DNA of 64,000 nt from Paenibacillus selenitireducens (GCF_002021565.1 NZ_MSZX01000010.1:124027-188026), one strand, 5' to 3'. Counted from the stretch's first letter, positions 23,523-33,366 are shown. A program made the numbers and translations. Notes: generated by a model not told the origin, from the sequence alone.

Positions 23523-24325
23523 TTATATTCCGATTGCATACCAATTGGCTATTGATGCGTATACATCAGTGTATGATGGCCATGTGCGTACACTTATTTT
23601 AAACCCGTTCGGATACCAAGATATTGTAGGGTCCACATCTATTTTGGTTGTTCCGTCGCGTCCCGTGTTGACTGTTGCAGAGAGACTACCAGTGTTTTCC
23701 CCTTTTATAAAATACATTCGCCCACTTATTTGGGCTGATTTGTTGCCGTTCCCTTGGCCGCCATCATAGTAAGAAAAGCTACCGTTACAACTAATCATGA
23801 GTACTAAAGGCTCAAAGTCTAAATTGGCTATTTCCACGACGGATGGAGCGCCATTCCCGGATACGCGTTTTAACCCCGTGCTAATCTGCCATATCTTACT
23901 TGCTAATACCGCGAATGCGTCGCTTCCGCTTGCAGCCACACCTTTGCCAGCAATCGCGCCTGCAATAGCGTTTTTACCATCACTGACAGATGTAAAAAGG
24001 TCTGCTGTCCACGGGCCTCAAGATATTGCACCACCGCCCGAATCTAAACCTGTCCTCATTTGGAAGGTGTTTGTGAACAAATTAATGGCAATTTGCTTTA
24101 CCCACACACCCGCAGCCATCGTTTGAACCTCAATGTACCACCACTGACCGGCACCCATGTACAGGCGAATTAGCGATGTTCTCACCGACATAAAAACCGT
24201 TTTGGGTAAGGTTATTGGCATTCCCATTGGATACATTGATTGATAACCCGGTATCGGCAGTAAGTTTAGCTTTTTGCCATTGCTTTGCGTCAACATCTTC
24301 TGGGAGGCGGACAATGAGTAGGTGA
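23523..24325 (-). pseudogene. Phage tail fibre 3' part, broken
   Basis: Receptor-binding tail fibre fragments read in order: RLPEDVDAKQWQKAKLTADTG ... NGFYVGENIANSP; frameshift near 24160; GAGQWWYIEVQTMAAGVWVK ... RTGLDSGGGAIS; in-frame TGA near 24018 where tail fibres have Trp; then GPWTADLFTSVSDGK and AIAGKGVAASGSDAFAVLAS, a repeat-like element typical of these fibres; then a beta-rich tip to 23523. The N-terminal part is lost at about 24325, where plus-strand immA begins, so a deletion joined the two. Confidence 0.85.
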
Positions 24326-24331
24326 CAATTA

Positions 24332-24830
24332 TTGGACAAGACCATCCATAAGCTTGTACGTAAATTCAGAACGAATGACCCGTTTACAATTGCATCAGGT
24401 CTTAACATCATTGTTAGATATGCTGATTTAGGAGAGGGAACACAAGGGTTATATTACAAGAAACTTAGAAGACGATTTATTATTTTACAAGAAGGTATGG
24501 AATATCACTGGCAGCGTGTGGTTTTCTCATGAAATTGGACATGATCGATTACACCCTGGAATAAGTAGGTTTGGGTTAGATGAGCAATCTTTCTTTAATG
24601 CAGGCAAATATGAAAGACAAGCCAATAACTTCGCTCTCAAGCTCCTTACTCATTCAGCAGATTTAGAACCAGATGAGACAATTTATCATTTTTTACAACG
24701 CTGTGGAATTCCACAGGAAATGCACATTTTCTATAATGAACAACTTGCGCTTTCACTGCTGCGAGGCGGTTTACCATACACAAATAAGCGAACTTACGTT
24801 CTTTTACGAGGAGGTAGTAGATATGGCTAG
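24332..24830 (+). pseudogene. ImmA/IrrE-type metallopeptidase, frameshifted
   Basis: Homologue of the ICEBs1/phi105-type protease that cleaves the ImmR repressor. The N-terminal frame (from TTG 24332, DKTIHKLVRKFRTNDPFTIA) runs to WQRVVFS, and the zinc motif SHEIGHDRLH continues in the next frame near 24520, so one extra base breaks it. The rest (FFNAGKYERQANNFALKLL, with the third zinc-ligand region) matches the family. The repressor gene normally upstream is absent. It directly precedes the integrase gene as in immR–immA–int modules. Confidence 0.85.
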
Positions 24831-25650
24831 TTTTAAAAAACTGAACACTGGATGGGAATATCGCTTGCGTTATAAAGACCCATTCACGCAAAAATTCAGA
24901 GAAAAGGCACAAAGAGGATTCGATACAAAAAAAGAAGCGCAGTTAGCGGCTGCTGAGCTTGAAAAGAAACTGCTTGAAGGGTATGAGCAAACAGATATTA
25001 CTTTAACTGAGTTTTTAGATTCGTGGCTAAATGAGTATAAAAAAGGAACTGTCAGAAAAAACACACTACAATTGCATCAAAACAACATTAAAACTCACAT
25101 ATTACCTTTTTTCAAAAACATCACGCTCCGGAATATCAAACCAATAATGTATCAAAAGTTTCTGAATGATATTACGGACAGAGGCTACAGCAAAAGAAGC
25201 GTTGAGCTAGTTCACTCTACAATGCACAATGCTATGGAAAAAGCAGTAACAATAAACAAACTTGAAAAGAATCAGTGCGATGGCGTCACTATTAAAGGTA
25301 CCAAAAAGAATGAGACCATTACATACCTTGAGTCAGACGAAATACCTACTTCCTGCAAGCAGCACATAAATATGGATATATTTACTGGATTTTTTTAAGG
25401 TACTTATTGAAATTGGATTACGTAAAGGAGAGGCTGCAGCTCTTCAATGGTCGGACATTGATATAAAAAACCAGACACTCGAGATTACTAAAACATTGGA
25501 TTTTCAAGCAAAAGAAAATGAAGAGATTTTCGGAGATACAAAGACATTAATTCGAAACGAACTATAAGAATCAGCCAATCGCTTGTTAATGACTTACGAT
25601 TTCACATGAACTGGCAAAATCAAAATAAACTTGCTTTACAAGGGATATAC
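24823..25650 (+). pseudogene. Tyrosine integrase, frameshifted and truncated
   Basis: Phage-type tyrosine recombinase. From ATG 24823 (eight bases after GAGGAGG): N-terminal arm-binding domain (MASFKKLNTGWEYRLRY ... FDTKKEAQLAAAELEKK), core-binding SAM-like domain (~55–165), then the catalytic domain start. Frameshifts near 25345, in a T-run near 25390 and near 25555 are needed to read YLESDE.. to IGLRKGEAAALQWSDID (catalytic Arg I) and SKRTIRISQSLV. The C-terminal HxxR and Tyr boxes are gone; the gene stops at the glnA terminator. It was presumably the enzyme that used the glnA 3' end as target. Confidence 0.88.
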
Positions 25651-25653
25651 CGT

Positions 25654-25690
25654 AGAAAAAACCCCCCGACGCCTACAGCGCCAAGGGATT
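25654..25690 (-). terminator. glnA terminator
   Basis: Minus strand CCCTTGGCGC-TGTAG-GCGTCGGGGG with wobble pairs, followed by TTTTTT. Source of the repeated terminator at 17125, 16654 and 16134. Confidence 0.85.
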
Positions 25691-25697
25691 CCTCATT

Positions 25698-27026
25698 TTA
25701 GTATAGAGTGATGTACTGATCGCGTTCCCATTGGTGAACTTGCGTTCTATACATATCCCACTCGATTTCTTTCAACTCATAGAAGTGAGTCAAAGCGTGT
25801 TCGCCAAGTGCATCACAGATCACTTCGTCGTTCACAAGCTCTGTCAACGCTTCGCGTAGATCGGATGGCAAGCTTGGAATACCTTCAGCAATACGCTCTT
25901 CTTCGCTCATCACGTAGATGTTACGGTCCGTAGGAGCCGGAAGAACCATTTTGTTCTTAATGCCGTCAAGACCTGCTTTGAGCATAACCGCTAAGGAAAG
26001 GTAAGGGTTCGCTGCTGGATCCGGATTACGAGCTTCAATACGCGTACTCAACCCGCGGGAAGCCGGGATACGAATCATTGGACTCCGGTTACTTGCAGAC
26101 CACGCTACGTAGCAAGGAGCTTCGTATCCTGGAACTAGACGTTTGTACGAGTTCACGGTAGGATTCGTAATGGCTGCAAATCCACGAGCATGCTTCAAGA
26201 TACCAGCCATGTATTGGCGAGCTGTTTCGCTCAGACCCAGACGATCGCTCTCATCATAGAACGAGTTCACTTTACCGTTGAATAGGGATTGGTGACAGTG
26301 CATACCTGAACCGTTCACACCGAATAATGGCTTCGGCATAAATGTTGCATGTAACCCATGTTGTCTCGCAATCGTTTTAACAACGAGTTTGAAGGTTTGA
26401 ATTTGGTCTGCTGCTTTGATCGCAGCTGCATATTTAAAGTCGATTTCGTGTTGTCCTGGCGCTACTTCATGGTGAGATGCTTCGATCTCAAAGCCCATTT
26501 CTTCAAGCGTCAATACGATTTCACGACGGCAGTTCTCCCCAAGATCTGTCGGTGCCAAGTCGAAATATCCGCCTTGGTCGTTCAATTCAAGTGTTGGGTT
26601 GCCTTTCTCATCGGTTTTGAATAAGAAAAACTCTGGTTCTGGACCAACGTTCATTGTCGTGAAGCCCATGTCTTCAGCTTCTTTCAATGCACGTTTCAAG
26701 ATACCGCGAGGATCACCGGCAAACGGTGTACCGTCTGGCATGTATACATCACAGATCAGACGAGCAATGCGATCTTCCGTTACCCAAGGGTAAATGAGCC
26801 ATGTGTCTAAATCAGGGTATAAATACATGTCTGATTCTTCGATACGAACATAACCTTCGATCGAGGAGCCGTCGAACATCATCTTGTTGTCAAGCGCCTT
26901 CTCCAATTGAGAAAATGGTATTTCTACGTTCTTAATTGTACCCAATAAATCGGTAAATTGCAGACGAATAAATCTTACGTTCTGTTCTTTGGAAATGCGA
27001 ATAATGTCTTCTTTGCTAAAACTCAC
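25698..27026 (-). CDS. glnA: Glutamine synthetase, type I
   Basis: 442-residue GS making glutamine from glutamate, ammonia and ATP; a dodecamer. Family blocks seen: beta-grasp FDGSSIEGY (~51–59), ATP/Mg site [15 protein letters not shown] (~185), catalytic flap with [17 protein letters not shown] and [15 protein letters not shown]. Length is of the GSI-alpha form of Bacillota. Downstream partner of glnR in a glnRA operon; excess glutamine-bound GS controls GlnR/TnrA in Bacillus. Its last 16 codons form one arm of the island's direct repeat and the sequence remains intact. Confidence 0.98.
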   Translation of the reverse strand: MSFSKEDIIRISKEQNVRFIRLQFTDLLGTIKNVEIPFSQLEKALDNKMMFDGSSIEGYVRIEESDMYLYPDLDTWLIYPWVTEDRIARLICDVYMPDGTPFAGDPRGILKRALKEAEDMGFTTMNVGPEPEFFLFKTDEKGNPTLELNDQGGYFDLAPTDLGENCRREIVLTLEEMGFEIEASHHEVAPGQHEIDFKYAAAIKAADQIQTFKLVVKTIARQHGLHATFMPKPLFGVNGSGMHCHQSLFNGKVNSFYDESDRLGLSETARQYMAGILKHARGFAAITNPTVNSYKRLVPGYEAPCYVAWSASNRSPMIRIPASRGLSTRIEARNPDPAANPYLSLAVMLKAGLDGIKNKMVLPAPTDRNIYVMSEEERIAEGIPSLPSDLREALTELVNDEVICDALGEHALTHFYELKEIEWDMYRTQVHQWERDQYITLY

Positions 27027-27063
27027 GGTTTCCCTCTCCTTCTGGATCTAAGATCACATATTT

Positions 27064-27474
27064 TTATTTTTTATAAAATCGGGACAATTCACCTTGAATC
27101 AAGGATACTTGACCCGGTCTCTTACCATTCAACAATTGCTGCTTCAACATGCGATGCAACTGAGAATCTGACAATTCTTTACGTTTGACTTCTGTATCCG
27201 GAGTTAGAACCGTTGCCTCTTCAGATTCCTTTGACATCGGAACCATCACCTGCTTGATCCCGGCGATATTCACGCCTTTCTCAATCAGTGATTTAATTTC
27301 TAGCAAACGTTCGACATCATTGAATGAGAACAAACGCTGATTACCTGATGTTCGCGCTGGAACAATCAGTTCATGCTGTTCGTAGTAACGAATTTGCCTG
27401 GCTGTTAAGTCCGTCAGCTTCATTACGATGCCTATCGGGAATAGAGCCATGTTTCTGCGGATATCATCGCCCAT
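27064..27474 (-). CDS. glnR: GlnR, MerR-family nitrogen repressor
   Basis: 136 residues. MerR-type winged helix (TARQIRYYEQHELIVPART, ~20–38), dimer helix, and a C-terminal tail (LHRMLKQQLLNGKRPGQVS ... ELSRFYKK) typical of the GlnR autoinhibitory region. It represses glnRA under good nitrogen supply. The ATG at 27474 has AAGGGA nine bases upstream; an earlier ATG has no room for an SD. A GlnR/TnrA site lies upstream of its promoter. Confidence 0.95.
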   Translation of the reverse strand: MGDDIRRNMALFPIGIVMKLTDLTARQIRYYEQHELIVPARTSGNQRLFSFNDVERLLEIKSLIEKGVNIAGIKQVMVPMSKESEEATVLTPDTEVKRKELSDSQLHRMLKQQLLNGKRPGQVSLIQGELSRFYKK

Positions 27475-27508
27475 TCTATGCATCCCTTTCTCTCATGAAT
27501 ATGTTATT

Positions 27509-27559
27509 ATTGTAGCGTTATCGCAAAAACATGTCAATAAGATGTTAGGTATCTTTACA
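27509..27559 (-). promoter_or_regulatory. glnRA promoter with GlnR/TnrA operator
   Basis: -35 TTGACA (27537–27532), 17-base spacer, -10 TACAAT (27514–27509). Just upstream, TGTTAGGTATCTTTACA (27543–27559) matches TGTNA-N7-TNACA fully. It overlaps the last codons of the preceding gene. A degenerate second site may overlap the -35. Confidence 0.85.
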
Positions 27560-28808
27560 AAAGGTGGTGATGTATCATCTTATCCAATGCGGTTAAGACT
27601 CCGAATTTGACATGCGAGTACGTTAAGCCACCTTGCATATACGCAATATAAGGCTCACGGATCGGGGCATCCGCAGATAATTCCAAGCTTCCCCCCTGAA
27701 TAAACGTACCTGCCGCCATAATAACAGGATGTTCGTAACCTGGCATATCCCACGGTTCTGGCACCACATGCGCATCCACAGCCGCGGCGTTCTGGATGCC
27801 TTGTACGAATTTTATCAAATGCTCGCTGCCTGTAAATTGGATCGCCTGGATAAGATCTGTACGCGGATCATTCCACCTTGGATGCGTCGTAAATCCAAGA
27901 TGTTCGAACATTGCCGCCGCAAAAATGCTGCCTTTTACAGCTTGTCCGACTAACGTAGGCGCTAAGAACAAACCTTGGTAGATCGCACGTGTCGTACCTA
28001 ACATGGCACCTACTTCTCCACCGATGCCTGGTGCTGTCAAACGATACGCTGCTTTCTCGACAAATTCCCTTTTACCTACAATATATCCACCGGTCTCGGC
28101 CAGACCTCCACCAGGATTCTTGATCAAGGACCCCGCCATCAAATCTACGCCATATTCAGTAGGTTCGTGAAGTTCTGTGAATTCCCCATAACAGTTATCC
28201 ACGAATACGATGACATCAGGTTTAATCGCTTTAACACGACGCACCATCTCACCGATTTCGGCCACGGTAAAAGAAGCTCGCCATGCATATCCGCGTGAAC
28301 GTTGAATACCGATGACTTTGGTGTTCGAGGTGATGTTCTGTTCTACATTTACCCAGTCAACGCCACCATCCGCCAATAAATCAACTTCAGCATATTCGAT
28401 CCCAAAATCTTGAAGGGAGCCTGTCCCATCCCCTGGTTTTCCAATGACCTTGTGCAATGTATCATACGGTTTCCCCGTCATGTACAGAAGCTTGTCCCCA
28501 GGACGCAATACCCCGAACAATGCGGTGCCAATCGTATGTGTTCCCGATACAAAATGAGGGCGTACGAGCGCCGCTTCCGCACCAAATACCGAAGCATAGA
28601 CTTCATCCAATACTTCACGTCCACGATCATTATACCCATATCCCGTGGAACCCGAGAAATGAAAATCACTCACTTGATGTTCTTGAAAAGCTTGTATAAC
28701 CTTCCATTGATTCCGGTCCACAATCTTATCCATTTCTTGTAGACGCCCACGAATCTGTTCTTCCACTTGCTCTTGTAATGCCATCAAACGTTCTGAAAAT
28801 TGCTTCAT
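27555..28808 (-). CDS. Methionine gamma-lyase-like PLP protein (YnbB, 'aluminium resistance')
   Basis: 417-residue fold-type I PLP enzyme. The cofactor Lys is in SLIKNPGGG (~232), with the family's GSTGYGYNDRG near 53 and HFVSGTHTIGTAL. Members are labelled aluminium resistance protein or methionine gamma-lyase family from weak evidence; the substrate is unknown. Located between hflX and glnR as in B. subtilis (ynbB). Its stop codon lies within the glnR operator region. Confidence 0.9.
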   Translation of the reverse strand: MKQFSERLMALQEQVEEQIRGRLQEMDKIVDRNQWKVIQAFQEHQVSDFHFSGSTGYGYNDRGREVLDEVYASVFGAEAALVRPHFVSGTHTIGTALFGVLRPGDKLLYMTGKPYDTLHKVIGKPGDGTGSLQDFGIEYAEVDLLADGGVDWVNVEQNITSNTKVIGIQRSRGYAWRASFTVAEIGEMVRRVKAIKPDVIVFVDNCYGEFTELHEPTEYGVDLMAGSLIKNPGGGLAETGGYIVGKREFVEKAAYRLTAPGIGGEVGAMLGTTRAIYQGLFLAPTLVGQAVKGSIFAAAMFEHLGFTTHPRWNDPRTDLIQAIQFTGSEHLIKFVQGIQNAAAVDAHVVPEPWDMPGYEHPVIMAAGTFIQGGSLELSADAPIREPYIAYMQGGLTYSHVKFGVLTALDKMIHHHLL

Positions 28809-28847
28809 TGTTCTACGTCTCTCCCTGTTGCTAACTGTCTTTTCATT

Positions 28848-30134
28848 TTATAACTGCATATATGGATCCAGCAAATATCCTTGCTTCTCATAATCCGCTC
28901 GATTCAGACGCACTTGAATCCAGAGGTCTTCATCCTCAACAACCTGTTCTAATACATCTCCTGTGCGATACAGCAGGGATATGATCTCCCCGCGATCCGC
29001 CGGAACACAAAATGTTCGTGTATCTCCCACCACATGCTGTTGAATTAATTCACGTATCCGTTCTTGATCGGCTAGATTGTAAGCACTGATTTTTAGAACT
29101 TGCGGTCCGCTAGGCAGCATCTCCCGCTGGCTTGGCGTACAGGCGTCAATTTTATTATACAGCAGCACCTGCGGCTTCGCAGCCGCACCGAGCTCCTGTA
29201 GTATTTCATCCACGACGCGCATTTGATCATCCCGCATCTCCGAAGAACTGTCTACGACATGAAGAATTAAATCGGCTTCACATACTTCCTCTAATGTTGC
29301 TCGAAAGGCTGCAACAAGATCATGCGGGAGATTCTGAATAAAGCCGACGGTATCCGTGATCACAATTTCTTTCCCGCTAGGAAGCGCCAGCGTCCGCGAG
29401 GTAGGATCCAAAGTTGCGAATAACTGGTCTTCAATCAATACATCTGCCTCTGTTAGCTGGTTCAACAACGTGGACTTCCCTGCATTCGTGTATCCAACCA
29501 ACGCAACCTGATAGATCCCTGTCTTCCTCCGCCGCTCACGATATAAGGAACGATGCCGAACAACCTCTTCCAGCTGCCGTTTTAGCTCACTGATTCGTCC
29601 ACGAATATGCCGACGATCCGTTTCCAGCTTCGATTCACCAGGTCCTCGCGTACCAATGCCTCCACCCAACCGAGATAGGTTCTTGCCATGTCCGGAGAGT
29701 CGCGGCAAAATATAACTCAGCTGGGCAAGTTCAACTTGGATGATCCCTTCACGTGTCTTTGCACGTTGGGCGAAGATATCTAAAATCAACTGCGTACGAT
29801 CAATAATTTTGACATTCAGGACTTGCTCGAGGTTTCGAACTTGAGCACCAGACAGCTCCTGATCAAAAATGGCAGTATTGGCATCAAGCTCATCAATCAC
29901 TGCTTTCAGTTCCTCTACTTTCCCTTTGCCAATGAACCATTTGGCATCCCTGGATACACGATTCTGTGTCACAGTCGATACCACTTCAACTTGCGCCGTC
30001 TCTGCGAGCTTCGCTAACTCCTGAAGGGAAAGATCATGATTCGTATCGCTTCGTTTCATCACTTGTGTAATAAGGCTGACGAGTACCGCTCGATCCTGTA
30101 CCGTAGATGCTGTGTCATAAGTTGTTTGCTTCAT
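28848..30134 (-). CDS. hflX: Ribosome-associated GTPase HflX
   Basis: 428-residue GTPase. N-terminal HflX domain (~1–190, with the Gly-rich loop RLGGGIGTRGPGE), then the G domain: G1 GYTNAGKST (~212), G3 DTVGF, G4 NKID. HflX binds 50S subunits and splits stalled or hibernating ribosomes. The C-terminal ~60 residues form the usual extra domain. Position next to the PLP protein and spoVK matches bacilli. Confidence 0.96.
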   Translation of the reverse strand: MKQTTYDTASTVQDRAVLVSLITQVMKRSDTNHDLSLQELAKLAETAQVEVVSTVTQNRVSRDAKWFIGKGKVEELKAVIDELDANTAIFDQELSGAQVRNLEQVLNVKIIDRTQLILDIFAQRAKTREGIIQVELAQLSYILPRLSGHGKNLSRLGGGIGTRGPGESKLETDRRHIRGRISELKRQLEEVVRHRSLYRERRRKTGIYQVALVGYTNAGKSTLLNQLTEADVLIEDQLFATLDPTSRTLALPSGKEIVITDTVGFIQNLPHDLVAAFRATLEEVCEADLILHVVDSSSEMRDDQMRVVDEILQELGAAAKPQVLLYNKIDACTPSQREMLPSGPQVLKISAYNLADQERIRELIQQHVVGDTRTFCVPADRGEIISLLYRTGDVLEQVVEDEDLWIQVRLNRADYEKQGYLLDPYMQL

Positions 30135-30152
30135 GAATTGGACAAAACTCCT

Positions 30153-31145
30153 TTAGCGAGGCGGCTTCTCCACCTTTAAGTCTTCTGTCTTTAACGTCAT
30201 CAGCTCCGATCGGCTTGGAGACGTATGCTGATACTGATTCAACAACCTCACAGCCTGATTCCGAATCGACTTCTCAATCATATTCCGAACATACCTTGCG
30301 TTACTGAACGAATGAAACGTATCGTTCTTCTCTTGAATCAAATGCTGACGAAGATTCATGATCGTCTGCGGCATCAACGTGTAATCCCGCTCCTTCACCA
30401 TCAGTTCGGCAATTTGAATCAATTGATCAATCGTATAATCCGGAAATTCAATTTGAATCGGAAATCTGGAAGGCAACCCCGGATTGGTCTGCATGAAGAA
30501 ATCCATCTCTCCTGAATACCCTGCGAGGATCAGGACAAATTGATTTTTCATGTCTTCCATCGCTTTGACAAGCGTATCGATGGCTTCCTTTCCGAAGTCC
30601 TTCTCCCCTCCACGAGCTAAGCTATAAGCTTCATCAATAAACAGCACGCCGCCTACGGCTTTCTTCACCAAGTCGCGGGTCTTCTGCGCGGTGTGACCGA
30701 TATACTCTCCGACCAAATCTGCACGTTCCACTTCAATAAGATGTCCCTTGCTGATGACTCCCATCTGCTGAAACAATTTGGCCACGATGCGTGCTACAGT
30801 TGTTTTCCCCGTCCCAGGATTCCCTTTAAAGACCATATGATAGACATGCGTGCCACTTAGAAGACCTGCCTCGGTACGCATTTGAGAGACTTGCAATAAT
30901 GCATAAATCTCATAGACTAATTCTTTGATATTATCGAGCCCGATTAACTGGTCTAAATCTTTTTGCATCTCTGCAAAATGACTGTTATGAGCAACTGCCT
31001 TGGCCGCTGCATGACCGGTGCTTTCCATCTCTTGAGCTGGCTGTGTGGTTGCAGTCGGTTCTTGATTTCTTAGAATAACACTGATTTGTCTCGATGGCCT
31101 GCTCTCGCTCCGTTGTCCTGTTGAAGCCATTACTCGCCCATTCAT
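30153..31145 (-). CDS. spoVK: Stage V sporulation protein K, AAA ATPase
   Basis: 330-residue CbxX/CfxQ-type AAA+ ATPase. A low-complexity N-terminal ~65 residues is followed by the ATPase: Walker A GNPGTGKTT (~110), Walker B VLFIDEAYSL, sensor and Arg-finger region near SRFPIQIEFPDY. SpoVK is needed for mature spores in B. subtilis; its substrate is unknown. Start ATG 31145 after GAGGTG. It ends 18 bases before hflX. Confidence 0.92.
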   Translation of the reverse strand: MNGRVMASTGQRSESRPSRQISVILRNQEPTATTQPAQEMESTGHAAAKAVAHNSHFAEMQKDLDQLIGLDNIKELVYEIYALLQVSQMRTEAGLLSGTHVYHMVFKGNPGTGKTTVARIVAKLFQQMGVISKGHLIEVERADLVGEYIGHTAQKTRDLVKKAVGGVLFIDEAYSLARGGEKDFGKEAIDTLVKAMEDMKNQFVLILAGYSGEMDFFMQTNPGLPSRFPIQIEFPDYTIDQLIQIAELMVKERDYTLMPQTIMNLRQHLIQEKNDTFHSFSNARYVRNMIEKSIRNQAVRLLNQYQHTSPSRSELMTLKTEDLKVEKPPR

Positions 31146-31226
31146 GCCCCATCACCTCATTTTAGTCTAGGTGCTGACCCTTTAATCAATGTATTCTATC
31201 TCTGTCCCCGATATTAGCAGTTTTGG

Positions 31227-31868
31227 TCAGCCATGAATGCCAAGCATAATTAAGATTTGATCGAGCTTCCATTTCGTATAAGCTAGCGATTCGCGCATTT
31301 GATGCCATGCCATACGAAGTACTTTCGAATCTGTCGTAGAGATGACCGGATCCTTGTAGCCTATGAATTTGGCTATTTCTAATGACCTGGCACCATGATA
31401 ATTATGGGTGATAATCACCGCAGAGGAGTATCCTTTCTCCGACATCATTTCTTGACTGTACAATAGATTCTCATAGGTACTTGTTGCGTGATTCTCCAAG
31501 AGAATACGATCTTTGGGCACTCCCTTTTCTATTAAATAATTCGCCATCCCTTCGGCTTCCGTTAGCCTCAGCTTCGGATGATCTAGGCCACCCGATACAA
31601 TGAATTGATCAAATTTACCGTCTTGATATAACTGTAAGGCATGATCTAACCGTTCCTTTAGCGCAGGGCTCGGCCTGTTATCCCATAGTACGGCGCCAAG
31701 TACGATCCCCACATCCGAATGCCGCAAATCTGACGAATTCCGAATCGAGTGAATGACCCACTGGGTATAACAAAGCCACACAAGGCCGCAGATAAACAGA
31801 AGGAGCACAACTCTAAGAATTATGCTCCCCCACTTCGAAGACTGTATTAACTGTCGACGCCTGTTCAT
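31227..31868 (-). CDS. YdcF/SanA-like DUF218 membrane protein
   Basis: 213 residues: one N-terminal transmembrane helix (~16–36) and an extracellular DUF218 domain (VGIVLGAVLWDNRPSPALKE ... FIVSGG ... ILLENHATSTYENL). Proteins of this family (YdcF, SanA, ElyC) act at the cell surface in envelope-linked functions; biochemistry is not settled. Overlaps the stop of the DUF402 gene by four bases, so translationally coupled. Confidence 0.9.
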   Translation of the reverse strand: MNRRRQLIQSSKWGSIILRVVLLLFICGLVWLCYTQWVIHSIRNSSDLRHSDVGIVLGAVLWDNRPSPALKERLDHALQLYQDGKFDQFIVSGGLDHPKLRLTEAEGMANYLIEKGVPKDRILLENHATSTYENLLYSQEMMSEKGYSSAVIITHNYHGARSLEIAKFIGYKDPVISTTDSKVLRMAWHQMRESLAYTKWKLDQILIMLGIHG

Positions 31869-32446
31869 GGCTGATCCAAAGCAGGTCCGTTACCTGGTGC
31901 AGGATCTTGAACAATGCCAAATTCATCGCGCAAATCCCGTTCTGACATCACAAAATAAGGGAATAAATGCGCCGTAATCATCCGAAGTAAATGACGAGCT
32001 GTATCCGTCGCGAGCTCATAATCTTCTTGCGTAATGTCCCCATCAAGCAGGGCATCATCCAGCTCATCTTCATCCATCAAATAAACCGCTCCCGAAGGCA
32101 GCACGACGATATCCAGGAATAAATCATCAAACCAAGGGACCCCTTGCTCGGTTACTCCTTGTGACTTACATATATCGATGTACCATTGCACAATCCGGTG
32201 CTTATCATCAAACATGGCTGTTACAATAAAATGTTCTCCTTGCGGAAAATACTGCAGCCACGAATACCCCGTATCTGCAAGGCACAGCTTCGTTCCGCCG
32301 TACTCTTTCCAGAGTGGATCCCGAAGTCGTTGAATCGTATATAAGGTCACAAAGCCGGTAAAGTCCGGTTTCTCCTGATACTTCGAGACAAAATTTTTAC
32401 TAATAATTCTCCGCCAGTTGGCACGATCCGAAAATTTACGTTTCAT
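31865..32446 (-). CDS. DUF402 family protein (YgaC/Ntdp-like)
   Basis: 193 residues. The DUF402 core WYIDICKSQGV ... PWFDDLFLDIVVLPSG ... LMDEDELDDALLDGDIT is clear; characterised members are nucleoside di/triphosphate phosphatases with acidic metal ligands, which are present. I took ATG 32446 (GAGAGGG nine bases upstream, MKRKFSDRANW) because the in-frame extension upstream is hydrophobic and not conserved. First gene of a pair with the DUF218 gene. Confidence 0.87.
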   Translation of the reverse strand: MKRKFSDRANWRRIISKNFVSKYQEKPDFTGFVTLYTIQRLRDPLWKEYGGTKLCLADTGYSWLQYFPQGEHFIVTAMFDDKHRIVQWYIDICKSQGVTEQGVPWFDDLFLDIVVLPSGAVYLMDEDELDDALLDGDITQEDYELATDTARHLLRMITAHLFPYFVMSERDLRDEFGIVQDPAPGNGPALDQP

Positions 32447-32620
32447 GGGAATGACCCTCTCCATACGTTCTACCAAAAATCTTACCACAATTGGTAACCA
32501 TACACCAGTCATCCATGTACCTCTATATAGCAAAATCATTCATGACTTTTCCCTCCATGAGTAGATTTTTATAAAAGGCACCGTAACAGAATCGGATACG
32601 ATCTACAGTTCGTCATAAAC

Positions 32621-32655
32621 AAAAAAAATACGTACCCTACGGTACGTATTTTTGA
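32621..32655 (-). terminator. Terminator after the peptidyl-prolyl isomerase gene
   Basis: Minus strand AATACGTACC-GTA-GGGTACGTATT followed by a T8 run. Confidence 0.92.
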
Positions 32656-32670
32656 ATTATTTATCATGGA

Positions 32671-33366
32671 TTATTCTTCTGTGATTGCAATCGAATTAAT
32701 CGTAACTTTCTCACTCGGTTTGCTCTGCTCTCTACCTGAATCATCCATTTCTGTTGGGGTAGCAGCAATAAGCTTGACCGTATCCATGCCGTCAATCACT
32801 TTGCCGAAGATCGGATAATCCGGCATACTGTTCAAGTTATCGATATCCGGGCCTGTCCCAATAAAGAACTGACTGCCTGCTGAATTCGGTGCTTTTGTTT
32901 TCGCCATGGCAACAATTCCTTCTTCATACTTGTGAGGTCCGTTCAATTCATCTTGAATGGTATAGCCAGGACCGCCTGTTCCATTTCCTAACGGATCCCC
33001 GGTTTGAATCATAAAGCTTTCGAGAATTCGGTGGAAAATAATCCCATCATAATAACCTTGCTTGGATAGAAATACAAAGTTATTGACTGTAATCGGCGCA
33101 TCTTTCGCGAACAATTCAATTGTAAAATCGCCCTTTGAAGTCGACACTTTCGCCGTGTACTTTTTGTTCTGATCAATCGTCATGGCAGGGGCTTCCTTCC
33201 ATGTTTTGCTTGGCTGTTCCGTCGATGTTCCCGTTGATTCTGCAGAGCCTCCATTAGTGTTAGAAGACTCCGAAGAACTTTGATTCTTCGAACCGCATGC
33301 TCCAAGCGCAATAACTGTCGTTAACACAAGCACGAGAACAAGCAACCGGTGTGATTTTCTCTTCAT
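32671..33366 (-). CDS. Cyclophilin-type peptidyl-prolyl isomerase lipoprotein
   Basis: 231 residues. Lipoprotein signal peptide with lipobox LGAC (~Cys24), Ser/Asn-rich linker, then a cyclophilin domain (~75–230): NNFVFLSKQGYYDGIIFHRI, GNGTGGPGYTIQDE, NSAGSQFFI. It would catalyse cis-trans proline isomerisation of exported proteins at the outer membrane face. ATG 33366 is preferred to an in-frame GTG that overlaps GGAG. Confidence 0.93.
   Translation of the reverse strand: MKRKSHRLLVLVLVLTTVIALGACGSKNQSSSESSNTNGGSAESTGTSTEQPSKTWKEAPAMTIDQNKKYTAKVSTSKGDFTIELFAKDAPITVNNFVFLSKQGYYDGIIFHRILESFMIQTGDPLGNGTGGPGYTIQDELNGPHKYEEGIVAMAKTKAPNSAGSQFFIGTGPDIDNLNSMPDYPIFGKVIDGMDTVKLIAATPTEMDDSGREQSKPSEKVTINSIAITEE

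Larger units (their letters stand above)
17171..25750. mobile_element. Prophage remnant integrated at the 3' end of glnA
   Basis: Bounded by a 49-bp direct repeat (48 identical) made of the glnA 3' end. Inside, from the glnA side: broken tyrosine integrase, broken immA, broken tail fibre, two small phage proteins, holin, frameshifted endolysin, and then cargo genes (secreted proteins, PLD nuclease, small ORFs). Repressor, replication, packaging and head genes are missing, so the element is no longer viable. The order immA–int–att is that of ICEBs1/phi105-type elements. Base composition is visibly more AT-rich than the flanks in 17.2–21.8 kb. Confidence 0.88.
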
